Shown one piece after another: positions 27,183-34,209 of a stretch of 64,000 nucleotides of DNA. The stretch's first letter is position 1; the number at the start of each line of letters is the position of its first letter. The notes beneath the pieces are model-generated. The model did no database searches. It saw only the letters and a program-made list of their open reading frames with translations, and had not been told where the DNA came from. The DNA lies in contig NZ_ACYY01000009.1 in the NCBI RefSeq assembly GCF_000176015.1, positions 62,001 to 126,000 of the forward strand, in the 5' to 3' direction. This DNA is from Rhodobacter ferrooxidans. GTDB lineage: Bacteria; Pseudomonadota; Alphaproteobacteria; Rhodobacterales; Rhodobacteraceae. A program made the translations under genes and the position numbers.

Positions 27183-27494
27183 TTACTTGCGACGCGGCGC
27201 TGCGGTCACTTCAACCCGCACCGGCACCGGACGCACCCGGGGCGCGCGCCGCCCGCCGGTCGGGGCTTCGGGCTTTTCCGCCATCCGCATCACCGCGATG
27301 GCGAACTGCACTCCGGCGAACACCACGCCGTTGAACATCACCATCATCAGCCCGGCCAGCCAGCCCATTTCGGTTTCCAGCACCAGATGCCGCAGTTGCG
27401 CCACGTCCAGCGCCACCAGACCAACCACGAAGGCCAGCGCCACCGCAAAACCGATGGCCACGTTGACGATGTAAAGCCGGATGAGTTTGGGCAT
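27183..27494 (-). CDS. Small inner-membrane protein, function unknown
   Basis: 103 residues with two hydrophobic segments, roughly residues 5-30 (IVNVAIGFAVALAFVVGLV) and 50-72 (LMMVMFNGVVFAGVQFAIAV), then a basic proline- and arginine-rich tail of about 30 residues, probably cytoplasmic. AAAGGGA before the ATG at 27494 supports this start over upstream alternatives. No enzyme motif is present. Confidence 0.78.
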   Translation of the reverse strand: MPKLIRLYIVNVAIGFAVALAFVVGLVALDVAQLRHLVLETEMGWLAGLMMVMFNGVVFAGVQFAIAVMRMAEKPEAPTGGRRAPRVRPVPVRVEVTAAPRRK

Positions 27495-27579
27495 GATGGT
27501 CCCTTTCATTGTGAAAAAGATTAGCCCAGCTTGCAGCAATGTCCAGCAGGAAAGCGCGAACCGGCGGCTGACGCCGGGG

Positions 27580-27978
27580 TCAATCGGCTTTCGGCGCGAA
27601 TTCCATGTGCCGCCCGTCGGGGCCGGTCAGCCGCAGAACCGGGCCTTCGGACAGTTCGGCCTGCGTCATCGCCGCCAGCGCCGCCAGGAAATCGGCCTCC
27701 AGCCGCAGATCGGCGCAGGCCATGCGGGTGGCCCAGATCGGGCCGGGCCGAAACGCCGGCAGCGGTGCCAGCAGCTCCGCGCCATAACGATTGCAGGGCG
27801 CTTGTCCGGCAAGCTGGCCGGGGGTGGCAAGCTCGACCGTGGCGGTGGCGGCAAAGGCCGCGCCATCCAGGCTTTGCAACTGCCAGATCGTGGCCAGCGC
27901 GTCGGCGGGCAGGTCTTGCGCCCGCGCCGCACCACCCGCCATTGCCAGCGCCAGCAGCAGTCCTGCAACGGTTTTCAT
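27580..27978 (-). CDS. Secreted META/HslJ-like domain protein
   Basis: 132 residues. A signal peptide (MKTVAGLLLALAMAGGAARA) is followed by a single META-type domain: TIWQLQSLDGAAFAATATVEL, PGQLAGQAPCNRYGAELL and ATRMACADLRLEADFLAAL. Two cysteines (in APCNRY and RMACAD) may pair, as in HslJ. Such periplasmic proteins are linked to stress or antibiotic tolerance elsewhere; nothing specific can be said here. The ATG at 27978 is six bases after AGGGGG; a GTG one codon earlier is possible. Confidence 0.83.
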   Translation of the reverse strand: MKTVAGLLLALAMAGGAARAQDLPADALATIWQLQSLDGAAFAATATVELATPGQLAGQAPCNRYGAELLAPLPAFRPGPIWATRMACADLRLEADFLAALAAMTQAELSEGPVLRLTGPDGRHMEFAPKAD

Positions 27979-28010
27979 CACATTCCCCCTGAGATCTGCG
28001 CCAAGGCCGG

Positions 28011-28484
28011 TCAGAACGCCTCGGGCTTGGCTTCCCGTGCCATGTGGTCCAGCACGGCATTGACGAAGCTGGCTTCCTTGCCCTCGGGGAAGAACGCCTT
28101 GGCGACATCGACAAACTCGGTGATCACCACCTTGGGCGGCGTCGGCATTTCCAGCATTTCCGCCCCGGCCGCGCGGAACAGCGCCCGCAGCACCGGGTCA
28201 ATCCGGCTGATCGGCCATTTCGCCACCAGCGCGCGGTCGGTCAACTGGTCGATCTTGGCCTGCCAGTTCACCGCATGGCCGACCAGCGCGCGGAAATGCA
28301 CCACATCGCCCTCGGCCATTTCGTCGCCGTCATAGACCGCGCCAAAACGATGGGTCTCGAACTCGCGCTGCACCGCCTCGACGGTCTGGCCGGAAACCTC
28401 CATCTGGAACAGCGCCTGCACGGCGTAAAGCCGGGCCGCCGATTTCATCTGCTTCTTGTCGGGCTTGGGCACCTTGTCGCTCAT
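28011..28484 (-). CDS. nusB: Transcription antitermination protein NusB
   Basis: 157 residues, helical, beginning after a basic N-terminus with KSAARLYAVQALFQMEVSGQ and ending VVITEFVDVAKAFFPEGKEASFVNAVLDHM, the conserved last helices. NusB with NusE/S10 binds boxA RNA to prevent early termination in rRNA operons. The start overlaps the ribH stop by four bases (ATGA), the common ribH-nusB arrangement. Confidence 0.97.
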   Translation of the reverse strand: MSDKVPKPDKKQMKSAARLYAVQALFQMEVSGQTVEAVQREFETHRFGAVYDGDEMAEGDVVHFRALVGHAVNWQAKIDQLTDRALVAKWPISRIDPVLRALFRAAGAEMLEMPTPPKVVITEFVDVAKAFFPEGKEASFVNAVLDHMAREAKPEAF

Positions 28485-29002
28485 GCCCGCGACGCCCCTT
28501 CGGGGGCGCGAAAGCCGATGCCCTTGCGCGCATCCGCCCAGCGCCGCGACAGCGCAATCAGATGCAGCGCCGCCGCCACCGCCGCCCCGCCCTTGTCCTG
28601 CCCCGCCGGATCGGCCCGCACCACGGCCTGCGCCATATTTTCCACCGTCAGGATGGCATTGCCGATGCAGGCGCCCTGCAAGCCCAGCAGCATCAACCCG
28701 TGCGAGCTGTCATTGCACACCGTGTCGTAATGCGTGGTCTCGCCGCGGATCACGCAGCCCAGCGCCACATAACCGTCGAAGTTCGAAAGCGCCTCGGCAA
28801 TCGCCACGGCGGGCGGAATCTCCAACGCCCCCGGCACCTCGATCACCTCCAGATCAGCGCGGCAAGCCGCAGCCTTGGCGCGCGCCCCCGCCAGCATCAG
28901 GTCGGTCACGTCCTTGTAATAGGGCGCCACCACGACCAGCAGCTTGACCGGCCGGATAAATTCCGGATCGGGCAGAATGTGGTGGGTTTCGGTAGATGCC
29001 AT
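28481..29002 (-). CDS. ribH: 6,7-dimethyl-8-ribityllumazine synthase
   Basis: 173 residues. It joins 3,4-dihydroxy-2-butanone 4-phosphate with the ribityl-pyrimidine to make lumazine, the riboflavin precursor. Landmarks are VVAPYYKDVTDLMLAGA, VPGALEIPPAVAIA and YVALGCVIRGETTHYD, with the active-site His in THYDTVCND. It sits between ribB and nusB on the same strand with very short gaps. Confidence 0.97.
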   Translation of the reverse strand: MASTETHHILPDPEFIRPVKLLVVVAPYYKDVTDLMLAGARAKAAACRADLEVIEVPGALEIPPAVAIAEALSNFDGYVALGCVIRGETTHYDTVCNDSSHGLMLLGLQGACIGNAILTVENMAQAVVRADPAGQDKGGAAVAAALHLIALSRRWADARKGIGFRAPEGASRA

Positions 29003-29005
29003 GGC

Positions 29006-30106
29006 TCAGCCCTCGATTGCCTGGGTGCCCGAGATGGTCAGCCCGTAAGCCTCCAGCCCTACCACTTTCGGCGCTTTGGAGTTGGTGACAAGGGTGATCT
29101 CGCTCAGCCCCAGCGCCGACAGGATCTGCGCGCCGACCCCGTATTGCCGCAGGGTCTGCGGCGAGGCCTCGCCGTCCATCACCAGCTTCATCGTGGTGTC
29201 GCGCAACAACACCACCACGCCACGGCCTTCCGCCGCGATCAGCCGCATCGCGCCCGGCACTTCGCCCGGCCCCGTGACGCCAATGCCCAGCACGTCCTCC
29301 AACGGGTTCAGCGCGTGCATCCGCACCAGCACCGGCCCGGGCGCGGTCAGATCGCCCTTCGACAGCACCACATGCTCGGCGCCTTGCACCTCGTCGGTGA
29401 ACACCCGCATCAGCCAGTCGCCGCCATGCAGCGATGTCACCCGCTTTTCCGCGGTTTCGGCCACCAGATGGTCGTGACGGCGGCGGTAGGCGATCAGGTC
29501 GGAAATCGTGCCGATCTTCAGCCCGTGCTTTTGCGCAAAGGCAATCAGGTCGGGCAGCCGCGCCATGGTGCCGTCGTCGTTCATCACCTCGCAGATCACG
29601 CCCGAGGGGTTCAGCCCGGCCAGACGGCTGATATCCACCGCAGCCTCGGTATGCCCCGCCCGCACCAGCACGCCGCCATCGCGCGCCCGCAGCGGGAACA
29701 CATGGCCGGGCGTGGCAATATCCGACGGCCCCTTGCTCGGATCAATCGCCACCGCCACGGTCAGCGCCCGGTCCGCCGCCGAAATGCCGGTGGAAACCCC
29801 CTCGCGCGCTTCGATGGAAATCGTGAACGCCGTCTCGTGGCGCGACAGGTTCTTGGTGGACATCAGGTGCAGCCCCAGCGCGTCGATCCGTTCGCCCAAG
29901 AGCGACAGACAGATCAGCCCACGGCCATGCGTTGCCATGAAGTTGATCGCGGCCGGCGTGCACATCTGCGCCGGGATCACCAGATCGCCCTCGTTCTCGC
30001 GGTCCTCATGATCGACCAGAATGAACATCCGGCCGTTGCGGGCATCGTCGATGATCTCCTCGATGGTCGAGATTGCATCGGAAAAATCGGTCTTCGGTCC
30101 GGTCAT
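29006..30106 (-). CDS. ribB: 3,4-dihydroxy-2-butanone 4-phosphate synthase with degenerate GCHII domain (RibBX type)
   Basis: 366 residues. The N-terminal half (to about residue 205) is a full DHBP synthase with the acidic loop DHEDRENEGDLVIPA and the RAGHTEAAVDISRLAG block; it turns ribulose 5-phosphate into the four-carbon riboflavin precursor. The second half has the outline of GTP cyclohydrolase II (VRMHALNPLEDVLG, RQYGVGAQIL, KVVGLEAYGL) but no cysteine at all, so the zinc site is absent. This matches RibBX proteins, which lack cyclohydrolase activity. A separate ribA must lie elsewhere. The ATG at 30106 matches the usual N-terminus. Confidence 0.94.
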   Translation of the reverse strand: MTGPKTDFSDAISTIEEIIDDARNGRMFILVDHEDRENEGDLVIPAQMCTPAAINFMATHGRGLICLSLLGERIDALGLHLMSTKNLSRHETAFTISIEAREGVSTGISAADRALTVAVAIDPSKGPSDIATPGHVFPLRARDGGVLVRAGHTEAAVDISRLAGLNPSGVICEVMNDDGTMARLPDLIAFAQKHGLKIGTISDLIAYRRRHDHLVAETAEKRVTSLHGGDWLMRVFTDEVQGAEHVVLSKGDLTAPGPVLVRMHALNPLEDVLGIGVTGPGEVPGAMRLIAAEGRGVVVLLRDTTMKLVMDGEASPQTLRQYGVGAQILSALGLSEITLVTNSKAPKVVGLEAYGLTISGTQAIEG

Positions 30107-30204
30107 CGCATCACTCCAGGGCGTTTGCCTGCCCATACCGCGACCGGGCGCCAAAGGCCAGAGGCGGAAACGGCGAGGGGGGACCGCGCAAATGCACAGA
30201 TGCC

Positions 30205-30325
30205 CGCCCCTTCGGGCCTGAAAAGCCCTTTAGCTTCACCTTTGCTCCCGGCGCTCCGCGCGTTCGGGCCTGAAACGCTCCACTGGAGCGTTTCCGAGAC
30301 GGCCCTCACCCCCGCCGGAGGCTCC
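30205..30325. repeat. Composite intergenic repeat, B-type copy 2 (reverse orientation)
   Basis: Upstream of ribB. A perfect 10-bp stem GAAACGCTCC/GGAGCGTTTC with loop ACT (30272-30294) corresponds to the stem at 11082, with AA-TT and C-G pairs exchanged but pairing kept. On the minus strand it is flanked by GGCGGGGGTGAGG before and CAGGCCCGAAC plus AGCAAAGGTGAAGC after. A second partial copy of the 3' half (TTTTCAGGCCCGAAG) lies at about 30210-30224. Confidence 0.72.
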
Positions 30326-30341
30326 CGCGCCTGCCGCAAGA

Positions 30342-30902
30342 TCATCGCCCGAAATACCGCTCCGCCGCCAGATACCCCGCCAGCCGCCCCGCAGCACACC
30401 AGTCACGCTCCAGCCCGTGATCGCCCACCAGCAGCACCCCGTCCGGTGCCAGCTTGCCCAGCGCCGCCCGCAGCGCCTCACGCGCCTGCCGCCAGTTGCC
30501 CAAGGCCAGCGGTGCCACATGCGCCGCGTCAATCAGCCCCGGCGTCGCCCCGGCCACCTGCAGCGGCGTCAAAGGCCGCTGCGCCAGCGCCAGCCGCCCG
30601 CAACCGGCAATCGCCGCCAGCTTCGCCGCGCGCTCGGCGGGCAGCACCGGCACCGGCGCCAGCAGCCGCAAGGCATTGGAGGAAAACAGCAAGGCAATCA
30701 CGTCATGGCCGCTGGCCGCCCGCACCGAGGCATAGGTGCGATAGTCCAGCCCCAACTCGCCGGCCCGCCGCACCCGGTTACGCAGCACCTCGATCGGCAG
30801 ATGCGGCAGCAGATCGGCCCGCGCCTTTTGCCAGCAATGCCGCCGCCAGCCGAACCCCGGGGCCAGACCTGGCCCGCCGTTGTGGCCCGGGCCGGGGCTC
30901 AC
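30342..30902 (-). CDS. Conserved alphaproteobacterial protein of unknown function, coupled to ribE
   Basis: 186 residues starting at GTG 30902, which overlaps the ribE stop (GTGA): translational coupling with riboflavin synthase. The sequence begins SPGPGHNGGPGLAPGFGWRR, then KARADLLPHLPIEVLRNRVR and LDYRTYASVRAASGHDVIAL. I recall near relatives across Rhodobacteraceae without an assigned role. It is basic in the first half and rich in Ala/Leu helices in the second, with no signal peptide. DHVGDHGLE-like or catalytic motifs are not convincing, so no function is proposed. Confidence 0.82.
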   Translation of the reverse strand: MSPGPGHNGGPGLAPGFGWRRHCWQKARADLLPHLPIEVLRNRVRRAGELGLDYRTYASVRAASGHDVIALLFSSNALRLLAPVPVLPAERAAKLAAIAGCGRLALAQRPLTPLQVAGATPGLIDAAHVAPLALGNWRQAREALRAALGKLAPDGVLLVGDHGLERDWCAAGRLAGYLAAERYFGR

Positions 30903-31501
30903 TTGCCGTCCCAGTCGCGCAGCCGCGCCACATAGCGGGCCATGGTGTCCACCTCCAGATTGACCCGGTCGCCCAAAGCCACAGAACCCCAGGTGGTTGC
31001 GCTGCGGGTATGCGGGATGAAATTCACCCCGAAATCGCAACCCTCCACCTCGTTGACCGTCAAGGACGTTCCGTTCAGCGCCACCGACCCCTTGGGGGCA
31101 ATGAACTTCGCCAGAGCCTCAGGCGCCCGGAAGGTCACGCGCAGGCTGTCGCCCTCGGGGTGCAGCCCCACCACCTCGGCCAGCCCATCGACATGGCCCG
31201 ACACGATATGGCCGCCCAATTCGTCGCCCAGCCGCAAGGCCCGCTCCAGATTGACCCGACTGCCCGCCTGCCAGCCGCCCAGATTGGTCTTGCTGACCGT
31301 CTCGCCCGAGATCTGCACCTCGAACCAGCCTTGCGGATCGCTGCCCACCGCCACCACCGTCAGGCAGACCCCGTCGCAGGCGATCGAGGCGCCGATGTCG
31401 ATGCCCGCCACGTCATAGCGCGTGCCGATGCGGGCGCGCAGATCGCCCTTGCGGTCGCAGGCCAGAACCTGGCCGATATCGGTGATGATGCCGGTGAACA
31501 T
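30899..31501 (-). CDS. ribE: Riboflavin synthase, alpha subunit
   Basis: 200 residues made of two similar halves, MFTGIITDIGQVLACDRKGD and DELGGHIVSGHVDGLAEVVG, as in all RibE trimers. It dismutates two lumazine molecules to riboflavin. The ATG at 31501 is the family start. Usually ribD lies immediately upstream; here the upstream neighbour is a divergent capsule gene, and ribD is not in the window. No FMN riboswitch was found in the 185-bp leader. Confidence 0.96.
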   Translation of the reverse strand: MFTGIITDIGQVLACDRKGDLRARIGTRYDVAGIDIGASIACDGVCLTVVAVGSDPQGWFEVQISGETVSKTNLGGWQAGSRVNLERALRLGDELGGHIVSGHVDGLAEVVGLHPEGDSLRVTFRAPEALAKFIAPKGSVALNGTSLTVNEVEGCDFGVNFIPHTRSATTWGSVALGDRVNLEVDTMARYVARLRDWDGK

Positions 31502-31686
31502 GGGCGGCCTTCCTGTTGCTGTTTTCCAATGCGTAACGGGATGGGGGCTGCCGTGCAAGACCGCCCTGCCCCGGCCCGACCCGTGCCACATTGCCGCCGC
31601 GGGGCCTGGATAATGGTTACTGCACGTTAGGAAATTCTGACTATGGTGGCCGAAATCCGGTGATCCGGTCAAGTTGTGGACGATTG

Positions 31687-32976
31687 ATGGCTTTGTCGGG
31701 CGAAAACCGCCGCTTTTTGTTCCTGCAAGGGCCGCATGGTCCCTGGTTCCACCGGCTTGGCCGGATGCTGGCGGCTTCGGGGGCGGCGGTCTGGCGCGTC
31801 GGCTTCAACCGCGGCGACCGGGCGTTCTGGCCGACCTCTGCCAGCTACATCGGCTTTGACGGCAAGCCCGAGGCCTGGCCCGACACCCTGCGCGGCCTGA
31901 TCGCCGCCAAAGCCATCACCGACATCGTGCTTTACGGCGACACCAGGCCGGTCCACGCCCAGGCCGTCAGCATCGCCCGCGAGCTTGGCTTGACCGTGCA
32001 TGTGTTCGAGGAGGGCTATTTGCGGCCCTACTGGGTGACCTATGAACGCGGTGGCGCCAACGGCCATTCGCGGCTGATGCAGACCCCGGTGGCGCAGATG
32101 CAGGCGGCGCTGGCGCAGACCGACATCGACCTGCCCGACGCCCCGGCGCATTGGGGCGACATGCGCCAGCACATGTTCTACGGTGCCCTTTATCACTGGT
32201 TCGTGCTGTCCGGCTTCTGGGATTACCGCAATTTCCGCCCGCATCGCGCCCTGTCGGTGCGCCAGGAATTCTGGCTGTATTGCAAGCGCCTGGCCTTGCT
32301 GCCGCTGCACAGCGCCCAACGGCTGCGGGCGACGCTGCGCATCCGCTACGGCGGCTTTCCCTATCATCTGGTGCTGCTGCAACTGGAACATGACAGCAGC
32401 TTTCAGATGCACAGCCCGTTCGCCTCGATGACCGAGTTTCTGGCGCTGGTGATCGACGGCTTTGCCAAGGGTGCTGCCCCGCATCATCATCTGGTGTTCA
32501 AGGCCCACCCGCTGGAGGATGGCCGGGTGCCGGTGGCGCGGGAAATCCATAGGCTGGCCAAGACCCAAGGCCTTGAAAACCGTGTGCATTTCGTGCGCGG
32601 CGGCAAGCTTGCGCAACTGTTGAACCAGGCGCGGTCGGCGGTCACCGTCAATTCCACTGCCGGGCAGCAGGTGCTGTGGCGCGGCCTGCCGCTGAAAACC
32701 TTCGGCGCCGCGGTCTATGCCAAACCCGAGTTCGTCTCGACCCAGAGCCTGCCCGATTTCTTTGCGCAGCCGACGCGCCCCGACAGCCGCGCCTACCGCG
32801 CCTTCCGGCATTACCTGCTGGAAACCAGCCAGGTTCCGGGCGGCTTTTACTCGGCCCGCGGGCGGCGCGCCCTGCTGCGGCAGGTGGTGGACATGATGCT
32901 GTCGCCCGAAGACCCCTATGATGCGCTGACCTCGGGCAACGCGGCACCACGGCAACAGTTGCGGCTGGTGAACTGA
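31687..32976 (+). CDS. kpsS: Capsule polysaccharide Kdo transferase KpsS
   Basis: 429 residues. Matches KpsS/LipB: NRRFLFLQGPHGPWFHRLGR, VFEEGYLRPYWVTYERGGAN, HHHLVFKAHPLEDG and TVNSTAGQQVLWRGLPLKTFG. KpsS adds the first beta-Kdo to a lysophosphatidylglycerol anchor for group 2 type capsules; KpsC, two genes downstream, extends that linker. The ATG at 31687 matches where KpsS begins; the ribosome site is weak. It acts on the cytoplasmic face of the inner membrane. Confidence 0.92.
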   Translation: MALSGENRRFLFLQGPHGPWFHRLGRMLAASGAAVWRVGFNRGDRAFWPTSASYIGFDGKPEAWPDTLRGLIAAKAITDIVLYGDTRPVHAQAVSIARELGLTVHVFEEGYLRPYWVTYERGGANGHSRLMQTPVAQMQAALAQTDIDLPDAPAHWGDMRQHMFYGALYHWFVLSGFWDYRNFRPHRALSVRQEFWLYCKRLALLPLHSAQRLRATLRIRYGGFPYHLVLLQLEHDSSFQMHSPFASMTEFLALVIDGFAKGAAPHHHLVFKAHPLEDGRVPVAREIHRLAKTQGLENRVHFVRGGKLAQLLNQARSAVTVNSTAGQQVLWRGLPLKTFGAAVYAKPEFVSTQSLPDFFAQPTRPDSRAYRAFRHYLLETSQVPGGFYSARGRRALLRQVVDMMLSPEDPYDALTSGNAAPRQQLRLVN

Positions 32977-33065
32977 CCGCCGAACGCAAGACTGGCGTTT
33001 TATCGCGTCTTTCTGTAGGGTTGTAAAAAAAACTTGAGGCAGTAATCCATAAAGGAGCCCGGGCA

Positions 33066-34202
33066 GTGAAAATTTCGGCTTTCGAGGGGGCCAGATCTCT
33101 GGTCCTTGTTGCGCTTGTGGCGTCGGTGGCCGCCTGTGGCCTGCCCCGCGCCGGGCCGAACAAGAAAGAGATCTACGCCGGTTCCGTGCTGCAACAGGGC
33201 GATGCTTTCGTTGTCACCGTGAACAGCCGCGTTACCCGTGCGACGTCTGTCACCCCCGCTTTCGGCTTTGGCTCTGATTTCCGCAATGCCGGCGTCGTCG
33301 GCTCTGACACCATCAATGCTGGCGACGTGCTGGCGCTGACGGTGTTCGAAAACGTCAAGGACGACCCGCTGCTCGGCAACACCGGCCAGCGGGTGTCGCT
33401 GCTGGATCAGGTGCAGGTTGATGGCCAAGGCTATATCTTCGTGCCCTATGCCGGGCGGATCAAGGCCTCGGGGCAAACGCCTGACGGGTTGCGCCAGGCC
33501 ATCACCCGCAAGCTGGACACCCAGACCCCCGACCCGCAGGTGACCGTGCAGCGGCTGGCCGGCGACGGCTCGACCGTCACGGTGTCCGGCGCGGTCACTG
33601 GCCAGGGCGTCTATCCGATCGAACGCCCGACCCGCACGTTGTCCGCGATGCTCGCCAAGGCCGGCGGCATTTCCATCGAGCCTGCGGTGGCCATCGTGCG
33701 CGTCACCCGTGGCGGCAAGACCGGCAAGGTGTGGCTGCAAGACCTGTGGGAAAACCCCGGGCTGGACATCGCGCTGCGCGGCGGCGACCGCATCGTGGTG
33801 GAAAACGACACCCGCGCCTATGTGGCGATGGGGGCGACCGGAGCGCAGAACCGCATCCCGTTCGAGACCCAGACCCTGTCGGCGATCGAGGCGATTGCCC
33901 AGGTCGGCGGCTTGAACACTGCATTGGCCGACCCGACCGGGGTTTTCGTGCTGCGCAACGAACCGGCCGAGATTGCCAATTCGGTGCTGGGCCGCAACGA
34001 CCTGACCGGCGATCAGCGGATGGTCTATGTGCTGGATCTGACGCAACCGACCGGCATGTTCGAAGCGCGCGATTTCCTGATCCGCGATGGCGACACGGTC
34101 TATGTGACCGAGGCGCCCTTCGTGCAGTGGCAAAAATCCATCAACGCCATCACCGGCACGGCAAGTGCCGCCAATACCGTCACCACCGCCGCCGGCGGCT
34201 GA
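33066..34202 (+). CDS. Polysaccharide export outer-membrane lipoprotein (Wza/KpsD family)
   Basis: 378 residues from a GTG start nine bases after AAAGGAG. A signal peptide ends in the lipobox SVAAC. The polysaccharide-export domain is clear (INAGDVLALTVFENV, VQVDGQGYIFVPYAGRIKASGQTPD split around residue 120), followed by SLBB-type beta-grasp repeats (TVSGAVTGQGVYPIERPTRTL and YVAMGATGAQNRIPF). Such proteins form the octameric outer-membrane channel for capsule. Position between kpsS and kpsC fixes its role in the same capsule. Confidence 0.93.
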   Translation: MKISAFEGARSLVLVALVASVAACGLPRAGPNKKEIYAGSVLQQGDAFVVTVNSRVTRATSVTPAFGFGSDFRNAGVVGSDTINAGDVLALTVFENVKDDPLLGNTGQRVSLLDQVQVDGQGYIFVPYAGRIKASGQTPDGLRQAITRKLDTQTPDPQVTVQRLAGDGSTVTVSGAVTGQGVYPIERPTRTLSAMLAKAGGISIEPAVAIVRVTRGGKTGKVWLQDLWENPGLDIALRGGDRIVVENDTRAYVAMGATGAQNRIPFETQTLSAIEAIAQVGGLNTALADPTGVFVLRNEPAEIANSVLGRNDLTGDQRMVYVLDLTQPTGMFEARDFLIRDGDTVYVTEAPFVQWQKSINAITGTASAANTVTTAAGG

Positions 34203-34209
34203 GGCTTTT

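Noticed and set aside
30107-30341. FMN riboswitch upstream of ribB
   Set aside because: The conserved AGGG...CCGAC...GCGGTAAAG elements are not present on either strand; the gap is explained by the repeat element.
28562-31630. A 1022-codon open frame on the plus strand across the rib genes
   Set aside because: It is opposite nusB-ribH-ribB-ribE, all well-conserved proteins, and its translation is low-complexity (His/Gln/Arg-rich). High G+C content opens such antisense frames; similar ones at 19275-22004 and in the 5' part of the frame ending at 53174 were rejected too.
31502-31686. FMN riboswitch upstream of ribE
   Set aside because: No RFN-element core could be found in the 185-bp divergent gap.
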